A DNA stretch of 38,416 nt from an uncultured Clostridia bacterium (GTDB lineage Bacteria > Bacillota > Clostridia > Christensenellales > Borkfalkiaceae), in NCBI GenBank assembly GCA_905235785.1, contig CAJOMP010000005.1, forward strand, positions 1 to 38,416, in the 5' to 3' direction. The notes under the pieces are model-generated. The model saw nothing but the letters and a program-made list of their open reading frames with translations. It was not told the origin of the DNA and did no database searches. The translations under genes were made by a program, and so were the position numbers. Shown here piece by piece: positions 1 to 7,449 of the stretch (its first letter is position 1; each line of letters opens with the position of its first letter).

Positions 1-99
1 CCCTTCGCAAGCAAGTTATGCGTTTGAAAAATATATCGAATACGGAAACGAATACGGGCAATTTAATAATATTTCTTTTATATTAGCAGACAAGATATC
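1..99. repeat. Left copy of the 99-bp terminal overlap (circular contig)
   Basis: These bases are identical to the last 99 of the window. The match begins with CCCTTCGCAAGC and ends with GACAAGATATC. The coding frame of the tail gene is continuous across the join. This fits an assembly overlap of a circular or circularly permuted genome better than a biological terminal repeat, because the repeat lies inside a gene and has a typical k-mer length. Confidence 0.95.
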
Positions 100-892
100 G
101 GGCGTTTTGGCTAACAATGCAAATCGGTGGACAAGTTACGAAGACGCTTGCGCGGCTGGCTATTCAAATATCGCAGGCGCGTCTGCAAGCGAACGCAGTC
201 GAGTTAAGAACTGGACTAACCCATATACAGGAAATAAATATCGAAACTACCAAGAATATCTTGACGCAATGTTCCAGACCTATATGGGATACGCGCCCAC
301 TATAACAACTGTATTGACTTCGGGGTTAGAATTAAGCAAGCAATTATATAAATTAAACGCGCAAGACATAGCGGTAGAAAATGAATATGGACGTTTTTTA
401 GGCGGAAGCGAAGGCGATCACTATTTAGGATATCACATAGACAAAGACAGCAGGGAAAAAATAGCAGGCACGGTGCAATTAAACTTTATAACACCAAATC
501 CTAAAATAGAAATATACAAATCCTTTATCGAATCGTTGCCAATAGTGGGCGACAGATCCACGACTTATAAATATGTTGTTTTTGCAGAAAAACAAAGCAA
601 ATTCAACGATTATGTAATAGGGGATTATTACGAACAGCCGACACCTAATATACAATGGTCAAATAAGACAAAACATATTAGGATAAGCCACTCGACCGCA
701 AGTTCTACAACTTCAAGTGGTGGTGGAACTGTTCCTTTTGTGGCTCAACAGTCAATTAATATGACTTTAAGTTCGGGCGAAGGCTACGGAATAATCACTT
801 CAGACGGTAAACTATGTGTTTATATTGAAACGAAGATTCAAAGGAATTCTGTTTTGCCGCCCATATATCTCATGTTTAGAAGAAAAATTTAA
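1..892 (+). CDS. Tail hub/tip protein, C-terminal part (continues from 35766)
   Basis: This is the last 296 residues of the 1147-residue tail protein whose start is at 35766. Base 1 is the third base of a codon and the frame is set from base 2. The ATG at 107 is in this frame but is internal, because the reading frame is open upstream through the contig join and there is no ribosome site before 107. The segment has no recognised catalytic motif. A Ser/Thr/Gly-rich stretch (about residues 1055-1066 of the full protein) looks like a linker to a small C-terminal domain. The TAA at 890-892 abuts the -35 box of the next promoter directly. Confidence 0.85.
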   Translation, partial: PSQASYAFEKYIEYGNEYGQFNNISFILADKISGVLANNANRWTSYEDACAAGYSNIAGASASERSRVKNWTNPYTGNKYRNYQEYLDAMFQTYMGYAPTITTVLTSGLELSKQLYKLNAQDIAVENEYGRFLGGSEGDHYLGYHIDKDSREKIAGTVQLNFITPNPKIEIYKSFIESLPIVGDRSTTYKYVVFAEKQSKFNDYVIGDYYEQPTPNIQWSNKTKHIRISHSTASSTTSSGGGTVPFVAQQSINMTLSSGEGYGIITSDGKLCVYIETKIQRNSVLPPIYLMFRRKI

Positions 893-921
893 TTGACAAT
901 TATTTTATGCATATATATAAT
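893..921 (+). promoter_or_regulatory. Perfect consensus sigma-70 promoter of the moron
   Basis: TTGACA (893-898), a 17-bp spacer and TATAAT (916-921) match the vegetative sigma factor consensus exactly. The -35 box starts one base after the tail gene's stop codon. Transcription would start near 928, about 24 nt before the ATG at 952. A consensus promoter inside the late region implies constitutive expression in the lysogen. Confidence 0.9.
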
Positions 922-951
922 TAAAGATATATCAAAAAAGCGAGTGTGTTT

Positions 952-1275
952 ATGAAAGAAGACACGAAAAAATCAATTATATTCTTCTTGCTTTGCCTTG
1001 AATGGTTTGTTTGGGTTGTAGGAAGTATTACGTCGTTAGTTTGTATATTTACACAGAGCATATCCCCGCTGATATTTTTGGCGACACTAATAGGTGGCAG
1101 TGCTGGAACTTTTGTTTTTACCGTTTTTTATAAATTATTGGGGACAGTTGAAGAATTAAAAGAAGATAACGAAAATTTACATAGTAAAGTGGAAATCTTG
1201 TCTGATAAACTTGATAATTTAGATTACGAATTAAGCAGAATTCGCTCTAAATATTCCAACGACGGCAACAACTAA
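952..1275 (+). CDS. Moron membrane protein, two TM segments plus coiled coil
   Basis: A 107-residue protein with two hydrophobic helices (about residues 8-33 and 38-60), then a charged heptad-rich tail (about 62-100, with repeated VEELKED- and LDNLDYE-type heptads), so a membrane-anchored coiled coil. ATG 952 is preferred over the in-frame GTG 946 because GAG (942-944) is correctly spaced only for 952. It has its own consensus promoter and its own terminator, so it is a transcriptionally independent moron between the tail hub and fibre genes. Small membrane proteins in this setting are often superinfection-exclusion or lysogenic-conversion factors, which is inference here. No family recognised. 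Confidence 0.8.
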   Translation: MKEDTKKSIIFFLLCLEWFVWVVGSITSLVCIFTQSISPLIFLATLIGGSAGTFVFTVFYKLLGTVEELKEDNENLHSKVEILSDKLDNLDYELSRIRSKYSNDGNN

Positions 1276-1293
1276 ATAATTAAAAAATTAAAA

Positions 1294-1335
1294 GCACAAA
1301 AGGGACGTGTAAACCGCACGTTCCTTTTTTAGTGC
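1294..1335 (+). terminator. Intrinsic terminator after the moron
   Basis: A 10-bp stem, AAGGGACGTG (1300-1309) with CACGTTCCTT (1317-1326), has one G-U pair and a 7-nt loop and is followed by a T tract. An outer GCAC (1294-1297) can pair with GTGC (1332-1335). It ends the transcript from the promoter at 893-921. Confidence 0.85.
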
Positions 1336-1357
1336 AAAAAATAAAAAGGAGTGAATT

Positions 1358-3040
1358 ATGAACATAACATTAGGTTCAGACAACAGCGTGGCCGTATCTC
1401 GTGGCGAAAAGATAACGCGCGGGCAAAGTCGGTCAAAACTAATCAAAGTGAACTGGCGTTCTAACGAATCGCCGCCAGAATTGCCGATATCAGACGCACA
1501 GCATATCGCTATTGAAGAACTTGTCGTTCAGGTCAATATAACCCGTCCTGATGGCGAATATTCAGGCTGGCAAGATATGATGAAAATCGACGGTGAGATT
1601 GCTTTCTATTATCCGCTGCAAAAGTGGGATACGGAAATTCCTGGCAAGGCACAATGTCAAATACGGTGGTTTAGGGCAGGGGAAGACGGCGACGATGACG
1701 ACACTACCGTTTACACATCTAATCAGACGGGGTTTATTATAGATAACGGTATTATCGCACAGACGTTATTGCCGGATCTCGCTGACTATACAACGTGGCA
1801 GGCTATGATTGCAGGCTTGCAAAACAATACCGTCCGAAAATACGACTGCAACGCTTTGTCGGTCGGAGGCGTTGTTTTTAACATTAATGGTAAAAAGTCA
1901 GCGCCGGCGATTTATTTTAATTTCGATAATGGCGAATTCAGCGGATTTTTGCTCGTATCTAAATATTCGTCGGGGAATAACACTATTCAGACGGAGACAT
2001 TGTTTTCAGAGTTCGGTATTTTTGCACGTTCTATATCTTTTGCAACAACGGATTACAACGAATCGTCAAATGATAACCCATCAGGGACTACGACAGAGTG
2101 GAAGGATATAACAAAACGTAATTTTACCGAAAGTCAGTTAGATGCGCTTAATAGCGGTATAACGGCGTCAAAGGTCGCGGAAATAGCAGGCAAAGTAGAT
2201 AAAACTCGAACTATTGCTGGTATAGACTTACAAGACAACATTACCAAAAATGAACTTGCGGAAGCACTTGGAATAAGTCCTGATTTGAATATAAAAAATG
2301 CAACAGGCATAGACAGCATAGTTCAGAAATATTCAAGAACTATTGATGCCACCCATCAACCGAATACTAATAACGGTAATAATGCGGCTGTTTTTGGTTA
2401 TTCAAATGTTAATAACAACACTGGTGATAGGTCAATATTATTAGGTAGATATAATACTAATAGCGCAAGTAACAACTTAATTGCTGGTCAAGAAAATACG
2501 GTGAATAAACATCATAACATTGTTGCTGGTGTAGATAATATGATAGAGGTAGGCTACTCGATGGTTTCAGGATACCAGAACACAGCAGGCACAGAGAGTG
2601 GCTATGTTTATGCACTTATTGTTACTGGTAGAGAAAATAATGTGCAGAGTAGTTTTTCTATTGTTGCAGGAAAAGAAAATAGTACCACTGTTCCCGAAGG
2701 TGTGATAATATGTGGTTACGGCAATATAGCAGATGAAAGTCATCAAATATTATGTGGTCATTATAATAAACCTACTGCTTTTTCGTTATTGTCAGTAGGT
2801 AATGGTGTTAGTGATGCTAATAGAAGCAATGCATTTGAAGTATTAAGTACAGGAGTTGCTCGCGCTTATGGAACGCCTGTTGGTAATTATGACTTAATTC
2901 GTAAGATAGACTTGGATAACTTTGTACAAAAGACACAGACCATTGCAGAACTTGCTTTATCAGGTAATATATCGGCGCAAGACCTTACGGACAGTTTAGT
3001 TTTTGCTACGAGTTCTGATATAAATGGATTATTTGATTAA
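1358..3040 (+). CDS. Baseplate/tail fibre protein: BppU-like N-terminus, beta-roll shaft
   Basis: A 560-residue structural protein. Residues 1-127 resemble the N-terminal domain of phage baseplate upper proteins (BppU family), which anchors fibres to the baseplate. Residues about 335-480 carry short repeats of the type [IVL][VIL]xGxxNxx (GYSNVNNN, LGRYNTNS, IAGQENTV, VAGVDNMI, VSGYQNTA, VTGRENNV, VAGKENST, ICGYGNIA). These resemble the left-handed parallel beta-roll of YadA-type adhesin heads. It probably forms a trimeric receptor-binding shaft. The AAAAAGGAG ribosome site is well placed. It begins the fibre operon just after the moron terminator, so its expression needs late readthrough or a promoter I do not see. 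Confidence 0.75.
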   Translation: MNITLGSDNSVAVSRGEKITRGQSRSKLIKVNWRSNESPPELPISDAQHIAIEELVVQVNITRPDGEYSGWQDMMKIDGEIAFYYPLQKWDTEIPGKAQCQIRWFRAGEDGDDDDTTVYTSNQTGFIIDNGIIAQTLLPDLADYTTWQAMIAGLQNNTVRKYDCNALSVGGVVFNINGKKSAPAIYFNFDNGEFSGFLLVSKYSSGNNTIQTETLFSEFGIFARSISFATTDYNESSNDNPSGTTTEWKDITKRNFTESQLDALNSGITASKVAEIAGKVDKTRTIAGIDLQDNITKNELAEALGISPDLNIKNATGIDSIVQKYSRTIDATHQPNTNNGNNAAVFGYSNVNNNTGDRSILLGRYNTNSASNNLIAGQENTVNKHHNIVAGVDNMIEVGYSMVSGYQNTAGTESGYVYALIVTGRENNVQSSFSIVAGKENSTTVPEGVIICGYGNIADESHQILCGHYNKPTAFSLLSVGNGVSDANRSNAFEVLSTGVARAYGTPVGNYDLIRKIDLDNFVQKTQTIAELALSGNISAQDLTDSLVFATSSDINGLFD

Positions 3041-3054
3041 AGGAGAATAAGATT

Positions 3055-3240
3055 ATGGTAATAACAGCGCAAGAAGGTAAAGTATTCAGAAGAAAAGAAG
3101 ACGGTATGATTTATGGTAAAGAAATAAATTTAGGCTATTCTTACTTTATTGGTGGTGTAAAATTGCAAGAACCACATTTAGACGTACCCGAAGATTTTGA
3201 AGAAATTGACGAACCTATAAACGAGAGAGGTAATGAATAA
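3055..3240 (+). CDS. Small tail-region protein, unknown
   Basis: A 61-residue acidic protein behind an AAAGGAG site. It lies between the beta-roll fibre and the LRR fibre, and its TAA overlaps the next ATG by one base. The sequence (GKVFRRKEDGMIYGKEINLG, then an acidic C-terminus) looks like a small beta-rich accessory of the fibre set. No recognised domain. Position is the only clue to a structural role. Confidence 0.65.
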   Translation: MVITAQEGKVFRRKEDGMIYGKEINLGYSYFIGGVKLQEPHLDVPEDFEEIDEPINERGNE

Positions 3241-4367
3241 TGGCATTAGCAACTTATAATTATATTTTATTAACAGATGGATATTCGATTAACTGTAATA
3301 ATAAGAATCAAGCGACCGAAGCAATTATTCCGAGCGAATATAACGGTTTGCCTGTTACGAGGATAGCAAGTGGTGCATTTAGTGGTTGTAGGAGTTTAAC
3401 AAGAGTAACAATCCCAAACAGCATTACGAGTATAGGGAGTTATGCATTTCAAGGTTATAATAGGTTAACGAGTATTGAGATACCGAACAGCGTAATGAGT
3501 ATAGAAAAAGGTGCGTTCCAGGATTGTACAGCTTTAACGAGCATAACTATCCCAAACAGCATTACGAGTATAGAACAGTCTGTATTCAGTGATTGTATCG
3601 GTTTAACGAGTATAACTATCCCCAACAGCGTTACGAGTATAGGAAGTACGGCGTTCTCTAATTGTAGAAGTTTAACGAGTGTAACGATAGGCAACAGCGT
3701 TACGAGTATAGGAGAAAGTGCGTTCTATTATTGTAGCAGTTTAACGAGTATTAGAATAATAGCGATTACGCCGCCCACATTAGGCGTAAATGCTCTTTCT
3801 CTTACAAATGATTGTCCTATCTATGTCCGTGAACAAAGTGTGAACACTTACAAGAATGCGACTAACTGGAATACTTATGCAAGTAGAATACAGGCGATGC
3901 TTAAAAAACTAATAGATTTAGAAGCATTGAAAGTCTACGATGGCAAGATTAAGGAATATGCTAATAACAGAGTAAAAGCAAATCCCGCGGGTACAGGTAC
4001 AACCGATTTATCTAAACTTGAAGTAAACGGAACTGTTTACAATATCCCGTCGGGTGGTGGCGGTGGAGCACTTTATTCACATCAAATTACAATAGGCGGT
4101 GCTAATGACTATACAGTAATAACGAAATTATATTCAACGTCAAATACACCGCTTACACTTACGGCTTTACGAAGTACTTATTTTAACGCATTTAAGTACA
4201 ATGTGATTTTACTTGACCCTTATGCATCAAGTGGTGGAACTGTGGCAATAGTTGAATTTGTTGATGACGGTGGAACATATTTAGATTTTAATTGTTGTAC
4301 TAACGGGTGGAACTTGTTATATCTAACAAGCCCCTTCACTTTCTCGGACATAGTAACAGAATTATAA
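3240..4367 (+). CDS. Tail fibre protein with BspA-type leucine-rich repeats
   Basis: A 375-residue protein. Residues about 35-180 contain consecutive 23-residue LRR_5/BspA-like repeats (pattern LTSIxIPNSVTSIGxxAFxxC). The rest is a tail-fibre-like C-terminus with a Gly-rich hinge (SGGGGG near residue 277) and a beta-rich terminal domain. BspA-type LRRs are known from surface adhesins of gut and oral bacteria and bind proteins. Here they sit among tail genes and probably bind the host surface. Translation is coupled to the previous gene (TAATG-type overlap). The repeats are near-identical at DNA level, so unit number could change by recombination. No reverse transcriptase or template repeat for diversification was found. 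Confidence 0.8.
   Translation: MALATYNYILLTDGYSINCNNKNQATEAIIPSEYNGLPVTRIASGAFSGCRSLTRVTIPNSITSIGSYAFQGYNRLTSIEIPNSVMSIEKGAFQDCTALTSITIPNSITSIEQSVFSDCIGLTSITIPNSVTSIGSTAFSNCRSLTSVTIGNSVTSIGESAFYYCSSLTSIRIIAITPPTLGVNALSLTNDCPIYVREQSVNTYKNATNWNTYASRIQAMLKKLIDLEALKVYDGKIKEYANNRVKANPAGTGTTDLSKLEVNGTVYNIPSGGGGGALYSHQITIGGANDYTVITKLYSTSNTPLTLTALRSTYFNAFKYNVILLDPYASSGGTVAIVEFVDDGGTYLDFNCCTNGWNLLYLTSPFTFSDIVTEL
3348..3760 (+). repeat. Tandem 69-bp DNA repeats encoding LRR units
   Basis: The motif AACAGC[AG]TTACGAGTATAG or a close variant starts at 3417, 3486, 3555, 3624 and 3693, exactly 69 bp apart. A degenerate unit precedes them (about 3348). Each unit encodes one 23-residue leucine-rich repeat. 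Strict periodicity with only scattered substitutions indicates recent duplication or homogenisation. Confidence 0.9.
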
Positions 4368-4381
4368 AGGAAGTAAATAAA

Positions 4382-4726
4382 ATGGAAAAGAGATATTATT
4401 ATAAATGTGGAAACAGTTTATTAAACGTAAAATCACCCGTAGACAATCCCGATTATATCGAGATAACCGAGCAAGAATTTAACGAACTTTCTAAACCGAA
4501 AGAACCTACGGCAGAGCAAAAGGCTTTACAGGAAAAGAGAAAACTTCACGACGAGAAAGAAGCATTACTCACAAAATATAAACATGACGTTGAACAAGTA
4601 GATTTATTCGGCATGCAAAGAGATGATTATGCTGAAAAGAAAGCACTTTGCGCGCAATTAGTTCGTGAATTAAAAGAATTAGAGCAAGAATTAAGGGAGT
4701 TGGAGGAGAGATTAAATGGAAATTAA
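4382..4726 (+). CDS. Small protein with C-terminal coiled coil, fibre operon
   Basis: A 114-residue protein. ATG 4382 is chosen over an upstream in-frame start because AAAGGAAG precedes it at normal spacing and the upstream start lies inside the LRR gene. The N-terminal 35 residues are a small beta-like segment (RYYYKCGNSLLNV). Residues about 45-112 are a Glu/Lys/Leu-rich coiled coil. It overlaps the next gene by 11 bp, suggesting translational coupling. It may be a fibre chaperone or connector; function unknown. Confidence 0.7.
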   Translation: MEKRYYYKCGNSLLNVKSPVDNPDYIEITEQEFNELSKPKEPTAEQKALQEKRKLHDEKEALLTKYKHDVEQVDLFGMQRDDYAEKKALCAQLVRELKELEQELRELEERLNGN

Positions 4727-5114
4727 AATTGAACTCAAATGTTCAAACAAAATTCAGATACTTGATACATACAAACTAAACACCGGCGATTCGGCTAAAA
4801 TTCACTTTAACACCGCTTACGATTTAACTGACGGCGAAATAAGGCTTAAAAACGGCAGTCTTAAAAAGTCCTTTGCGTTCAGTAAAGATTTTTTAATACC
4901 CGACGAGTTCTTGTTCGACGGTCGGTTATACGTTAAGGTTGAAATGAAAATGGCGGGTAAAACCGTTAAGCACTGGGATTTTGCGCCGATTCGGATAATT
5001 GAAACCGAAGGCGGATACGAGTTTCAGGACGAGATTTCGGAACTGCAATCAAAAGTCGCAGATCTGGAAAAAAGAATGATCGTGCAAGAAGAAAAGCACA
5101 AAATATTTAAATAA
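4716..5114 (+). CDS. Small beta-rich protein with C-terminal coiled coil
   Basis: A 132-residue protein. Residues 1-95 are predicted beta-rich (IKIELKCSNKIQILDTYKLN and onward) and loosely resemble BppU-type baseplate N-terminal domains. Residues about 100-130 form a heptad-rich helix (ISELQSKVADLEKRMIVQEE) likely to trimerise. Its GGAGGAG ribosome site lies inside the upstream gene. The architecture, a beta domain plus trimerising helix, fits an adaptor in the fibre/baseplate set, but I do not recognise a family with confidence. Confidence 0.65.
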   Translation: MEIKIELKCSNKIQILDTYKLNTGDSAKIHFNTAYDLTDGEIRLKNGSLKKSFAFSKDFLIPDEFLFDGRLYVKVEMKMAGKTVKHWDFAPIRIIETEGGYEFQDEISELQSKVADLEKRMIVQEEKHKIFK

Positions 5115-5129
5115 AAGGAGTTAAAAATT

Positions 5130-5768
5130 ATGAAAACTAAAAAATTATGTATAAGCGCCCTGCTGGCGCTTTTTGTTTGCCTGTTTTTTTGCGTTATAGC
5201 GACGTTATCGCTTAACCTGAACACTGTCCGCGCCGAAGAAATAAACGCGGAAGAGACGGAAATTACCGCCGTCAACGGCGAAACCGAAGAGTCCGAAACC
5301 GATAAAAAAATTAACGCTTTAATCGGAAAGGTTAACGGTTACATGGATTCTGCGGTAAGCGTATGGGAAACTACATGGAAACCGCTTGTTATCGGCATTT
5401 CATCGTCTGCACTCGGTTTGATAGGTGCAATATTTGTCGGAATTACAATCGCTAAAAAGGCACGGAATAAAGTTCTCGCTTTCAGGGTTAAAAATAAAGA
5501 GTTAGAGACCGAGAAGAAATCTTTAACCGAAAAACTCGAATATATGACAAAACGGGAGCAGGAACAGAATGCGCTTATTATGGAATTATCGGCAATTAAA
5601 GAAGGTGTTAATAGGTCGAACGAAATTGCAGAGAAAACCGATAAAAAAATCACATATATTGCACGTGGCACAGTTCACGCTTGGGCCGAGTGCGCTCCTG
5701 CGGTTCGTGAAACGGTCAAAGCGATTGACGGGACGGTGAACGAAGATGACGAAGAAACAAATGTATGA
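5130..5768 (+). CDS. Membrane protein with signal peptide, TM helix and coiled coil
   Basis: A 212-residue protein. Residues 1-36 form a classical signal sequence (KTKK, hydrophobic core, then VRA-EE as a plausible cleavage site). A short acidic extracytoplasmic stretch follows, then one TM helix (about residues 85-108) and a Lys/Glu-rich coiled coil (about 112-170). It would expose a coiled coil to the cytoplasm. It opens a set of three adjacent membrane-protein genes where lysis genes usually lie, but has no holin signature I can name. Good AAAAGGAG site. Confidence 0.7.
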   Translation: MKTKKLCISALLALFVCLFFCVIATLSLNLNTVRAEEINAEETEITAVNGETEESETDKKINALIGKVNGYMDSAVSVWETTWKPLVIGISSSALGLIGAIFVGITIAKKARNKVLAFRVKNKELETEKKSLTEKLEYMTKREQEQNALIMELSAIKEGVNRSNEIAEKTDKKITYIARGTVHAWAECAPAVRETVKAIDGTVNEDDEETNV

Positions 5769-6219
5769 GCGCAACCGAAAACGCTCTAAAACGCTGACTG
5801 TTATAACACCTTTCGTGTTTTGGGGTTTGCTTGCGCTGGCGGTTGTATTTTTTATTCTGGCTTTAAAGAACTCCGTCGGAAACTGGGATGAAATCAGGAC
5901 GTTGTTAAACTCTAAAAATAAAACGGGCGAAGAACTCCGTGCAAATTACGCCTACCTTGCAGAAAAATACGGAGAGTGGGTTATAGGAAACGGAAACACA
6001 GGCTTTCATATCACATTTATAGATATCCGCGCCGCCATATTTGGCGGCTTTGCGATATTTTCGGGCGTAAGTGCGTTTTTATGTTTTATAAATGCGTTTG
6101 TGCTCGGTAAATGGGTATTCCCGGCACTTGCGAAGAAATACACGCTGGATAATCAAGATATGGCTAATCTCACAGTATTGGAAATGGCCGAAGAAAAAGA
6201 AAACAAAAAGGAGCGTTAA
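5746..6219 (+). CDS. Membrane protein, two TM segments
   Basis: A 157-residue protein with a basic N-terminus (KKQMYERNRKRSK), TM1 about residues 18-41, a roughly 45-residue outer loop, TM2 about 87-112 and a charged cytoplasmic C-terminus. It overlaps the previous gene by 23 bp and ends 3 bp before the next, so the three membrane genes are translationally linked. No family recognised. It could be a lysis protein, a virion membrane component or an exclusion protein. Confidence 0.7.
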   Translation: MTKKQMYERNRKRSKTLTVITPFVFWGLLALAVVFFILALKNSVGNWDEIRTLLNSKNKTGEELRANYAYLAEKYGEWVIGNGNTGFHITFIDIRAAIFGGFAIFSGVSAFLCFINAFVLGKWVFPALAKKYTLDNQDMANLTVLEMAEEKENKKER

Positions 6220-6222
6220 TTT

Positions 6223-7314
6223 ATGTCTTGGGATGATGAATTATTCGGAACAATAGGCGAAGTGGGAGGCGCAGTCGGAAGAGACGCAGAGCGAGTAGGT
6301 AAATACTTTAAAACTCACTGGGTTGATTACATTATATTTATAATGATTTTAGCCTTGCTCGGAACGTTCGATATCTTTATTTTAAGGAAATCGGACAATC
6401 TCGGCAGTCTTAATTATTGGATACATGCAGCGACAAGGCTCGGCGCTTACACACTCGCTATTATTCTCGGCATAAGGGTAGGATACCCGAAATTTAAAGA
6501 AAACTGTCTCGATCTACAGTTAGCAATAAAATACAACAGAATGCTCGCAGTCAAGCGCGGTGTTAATTTCGGCGATTTTATAAACGGCATAAACTTGGAA
6601 GTTAAAAAAGCGGCGTGGATAGATTTGATAAACAAGAAACTCGGAAGACTTGACCGCCGTTCGCCTGCGTTCTTTCCGTTATATTATGACAGCAAAAACG
6701 GAGAAGGAATCCGAAGTGACGATTTTTTTAAGGGTATTAAGTGGAAACGGGTTCGCAATCTCGTCATTAAGCACGCAAATAAATACTGTCAAAAGCGTGA
6801 AACGTTAGAAAAATTAATTACAGACGAATATATAAAAAAAAATATAAATTTATTAAATGTAAAGTATAATATCGTCTATAAACACGATTTCGATAACGTT
6901 TTAGGCGGAGACGAGTCGTATAAATCTTATCAGACACGGACAAGAACCGGACAGGCAAAATCAAGAGCCGTCGTTTCGGGCTTGATATTTACTGTAATCT
7001 TTATACTTTTAATCGGCTCAATTTCACTTGATTTCAACGAAGCGCTTGCAAAAGAACGGGTGCTTGGTATTGTCTCTGCCATTATAAACGGTTTCGTTGA
7101 TATAGGGCTTACGCTTTGGAAATTTGTCAGCGGTATAGGCTCTTGTGAGAAAATTGTTCGTCAGGAAGACTTGCGCGTGGCAGTAGATAAAAACGAACTA
7201 CTCGTTCTTTACTGCCGTCAAAACGGAATCGAATACCCGGAACCACCGACGGAACTCGATAGTAAACAAGTTGAAGGAAAAAATCCTGAAAAAACTTATC
7301 AGCCAGAGTCATAA
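6223..7314 (+). CDS. Large multi-TM protein of the membrane cluster, unknown
   Basis: A 363-residue protein. Hydrophobic segments lie at about residues 35-54 and 68-85, with more near the C-terminus (about 250-268 and 280-305). A soluble basic domain of about 160 residues lies between them. It is too long and differently arranged for a typical holin. It is preceded by AAAAAGGAG. It is the last gene of the late transcript before a non-coding gap with promoter signals for the ImmA cassette. It may work with the two preceding membrane proteins as one complex (inference from overlap and spacing). Confidence 0.7.
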   Translation: MSWDDELFGTIGEVGGAVGRDAERVGKYFKTHWVDYIIFIMILALLGTFDIFILRKSDNLGSLNYWIHAATRLGAYTLAIILGIRVGYPKFKENCLDLQLAIKYNRMLAVKRGVNFGDFINGINLEVKKAAWIDLINKKLGRLDRRSPAFFPLYYDSKNGEGIRSDDFFKGIKWKRVRNLVIKHANKYCQKRETLEKLITDEYIKKNINLLNVKYNIVYKHDFDNVLGGDESYKSYQTRTRTGQAKSRAVVSGLIFTVIFILLIGSISLDFNEALAKERVLGIVSAIINGFVDIGLTLWKFVSGIGSCEKIVRQEDLRVAVDKNELLVLYCRQNGIEYPEPPTELDSKQVEGKNPEKTYQPES

Positions 7315-7317
7315 AAA

Positions 7318-7347
7318 CTTGTTTACTATGATATACTTATTGTAAAC
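7318..7347. promoter_or_regulatory. Inverted repeat GTTTAC-N15-GTAAAC, possible operator
   Basis: GTTTAC (7321-7326) and GTAAAC (7342-7347) form a dyad about 40 bp upstream of the ImmA-cassette -35 box. The left arm, extended to CTTGTTTAC (7318-7326), is also the reverse complement of GTAAACAAG at 7262-7270. It could be a repressor site for the cassette promoter. Confidence 0.4.
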
Positions 7348-7383
7348 TAATGTTAAAGTTGAAGTATAGTATCAAAAAAATAT

Positions 7384-7412
7384 TTGACAAAAATGAAAAA
7401 GGATGGTAGTAT
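7384..7412 (+). promoter_or_regulatory. Sigma-70 promoter of the ImmA/membrane cassette
   Basis: TTGACA (7384-7389), a 17-bp spacer and TAGTAT (7407-7412). The TTG that could be read as a start codon at 7384 is the -35 box, so it cannot be translated from this promoter. Transcription would begin near 7419. Confidence 0.75.
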
Positions 7413-7449
7413 TATAAAAGAATTAAAAAAAATTACAAAGAAGAATATT

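Noticed and set aside
1..99. True direct terminal repeats of a linear phage genome
   Set aside because: The repeat lies inside one gene whose frame runs through the join, and 99 bp is a typical assembler overlap length.
107..892. Independent 261-residue gene
   Set aside because: The frame is open upstream through the circular join to 35766 and no ribosome site precedes ATG 107.
3455..3694. Minus-strand open frame opposite the LRR repeats
   Set aside because: It mirrors the repeat periodicity and has no start signals; it is the shadow of a repetitive gene.
3417..3760. CRISPR-like or minisatellite array
   Set aside because: The 69-bp units are in frame, contiguous without spacers, and encode leucine-rich repeats.
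3240..4367. Diversity-generating retroelement target
   Set aside because: No reverse transcriptase gene and no template repeat were found; variation by tandem-repeat recombination is the simpler idea.
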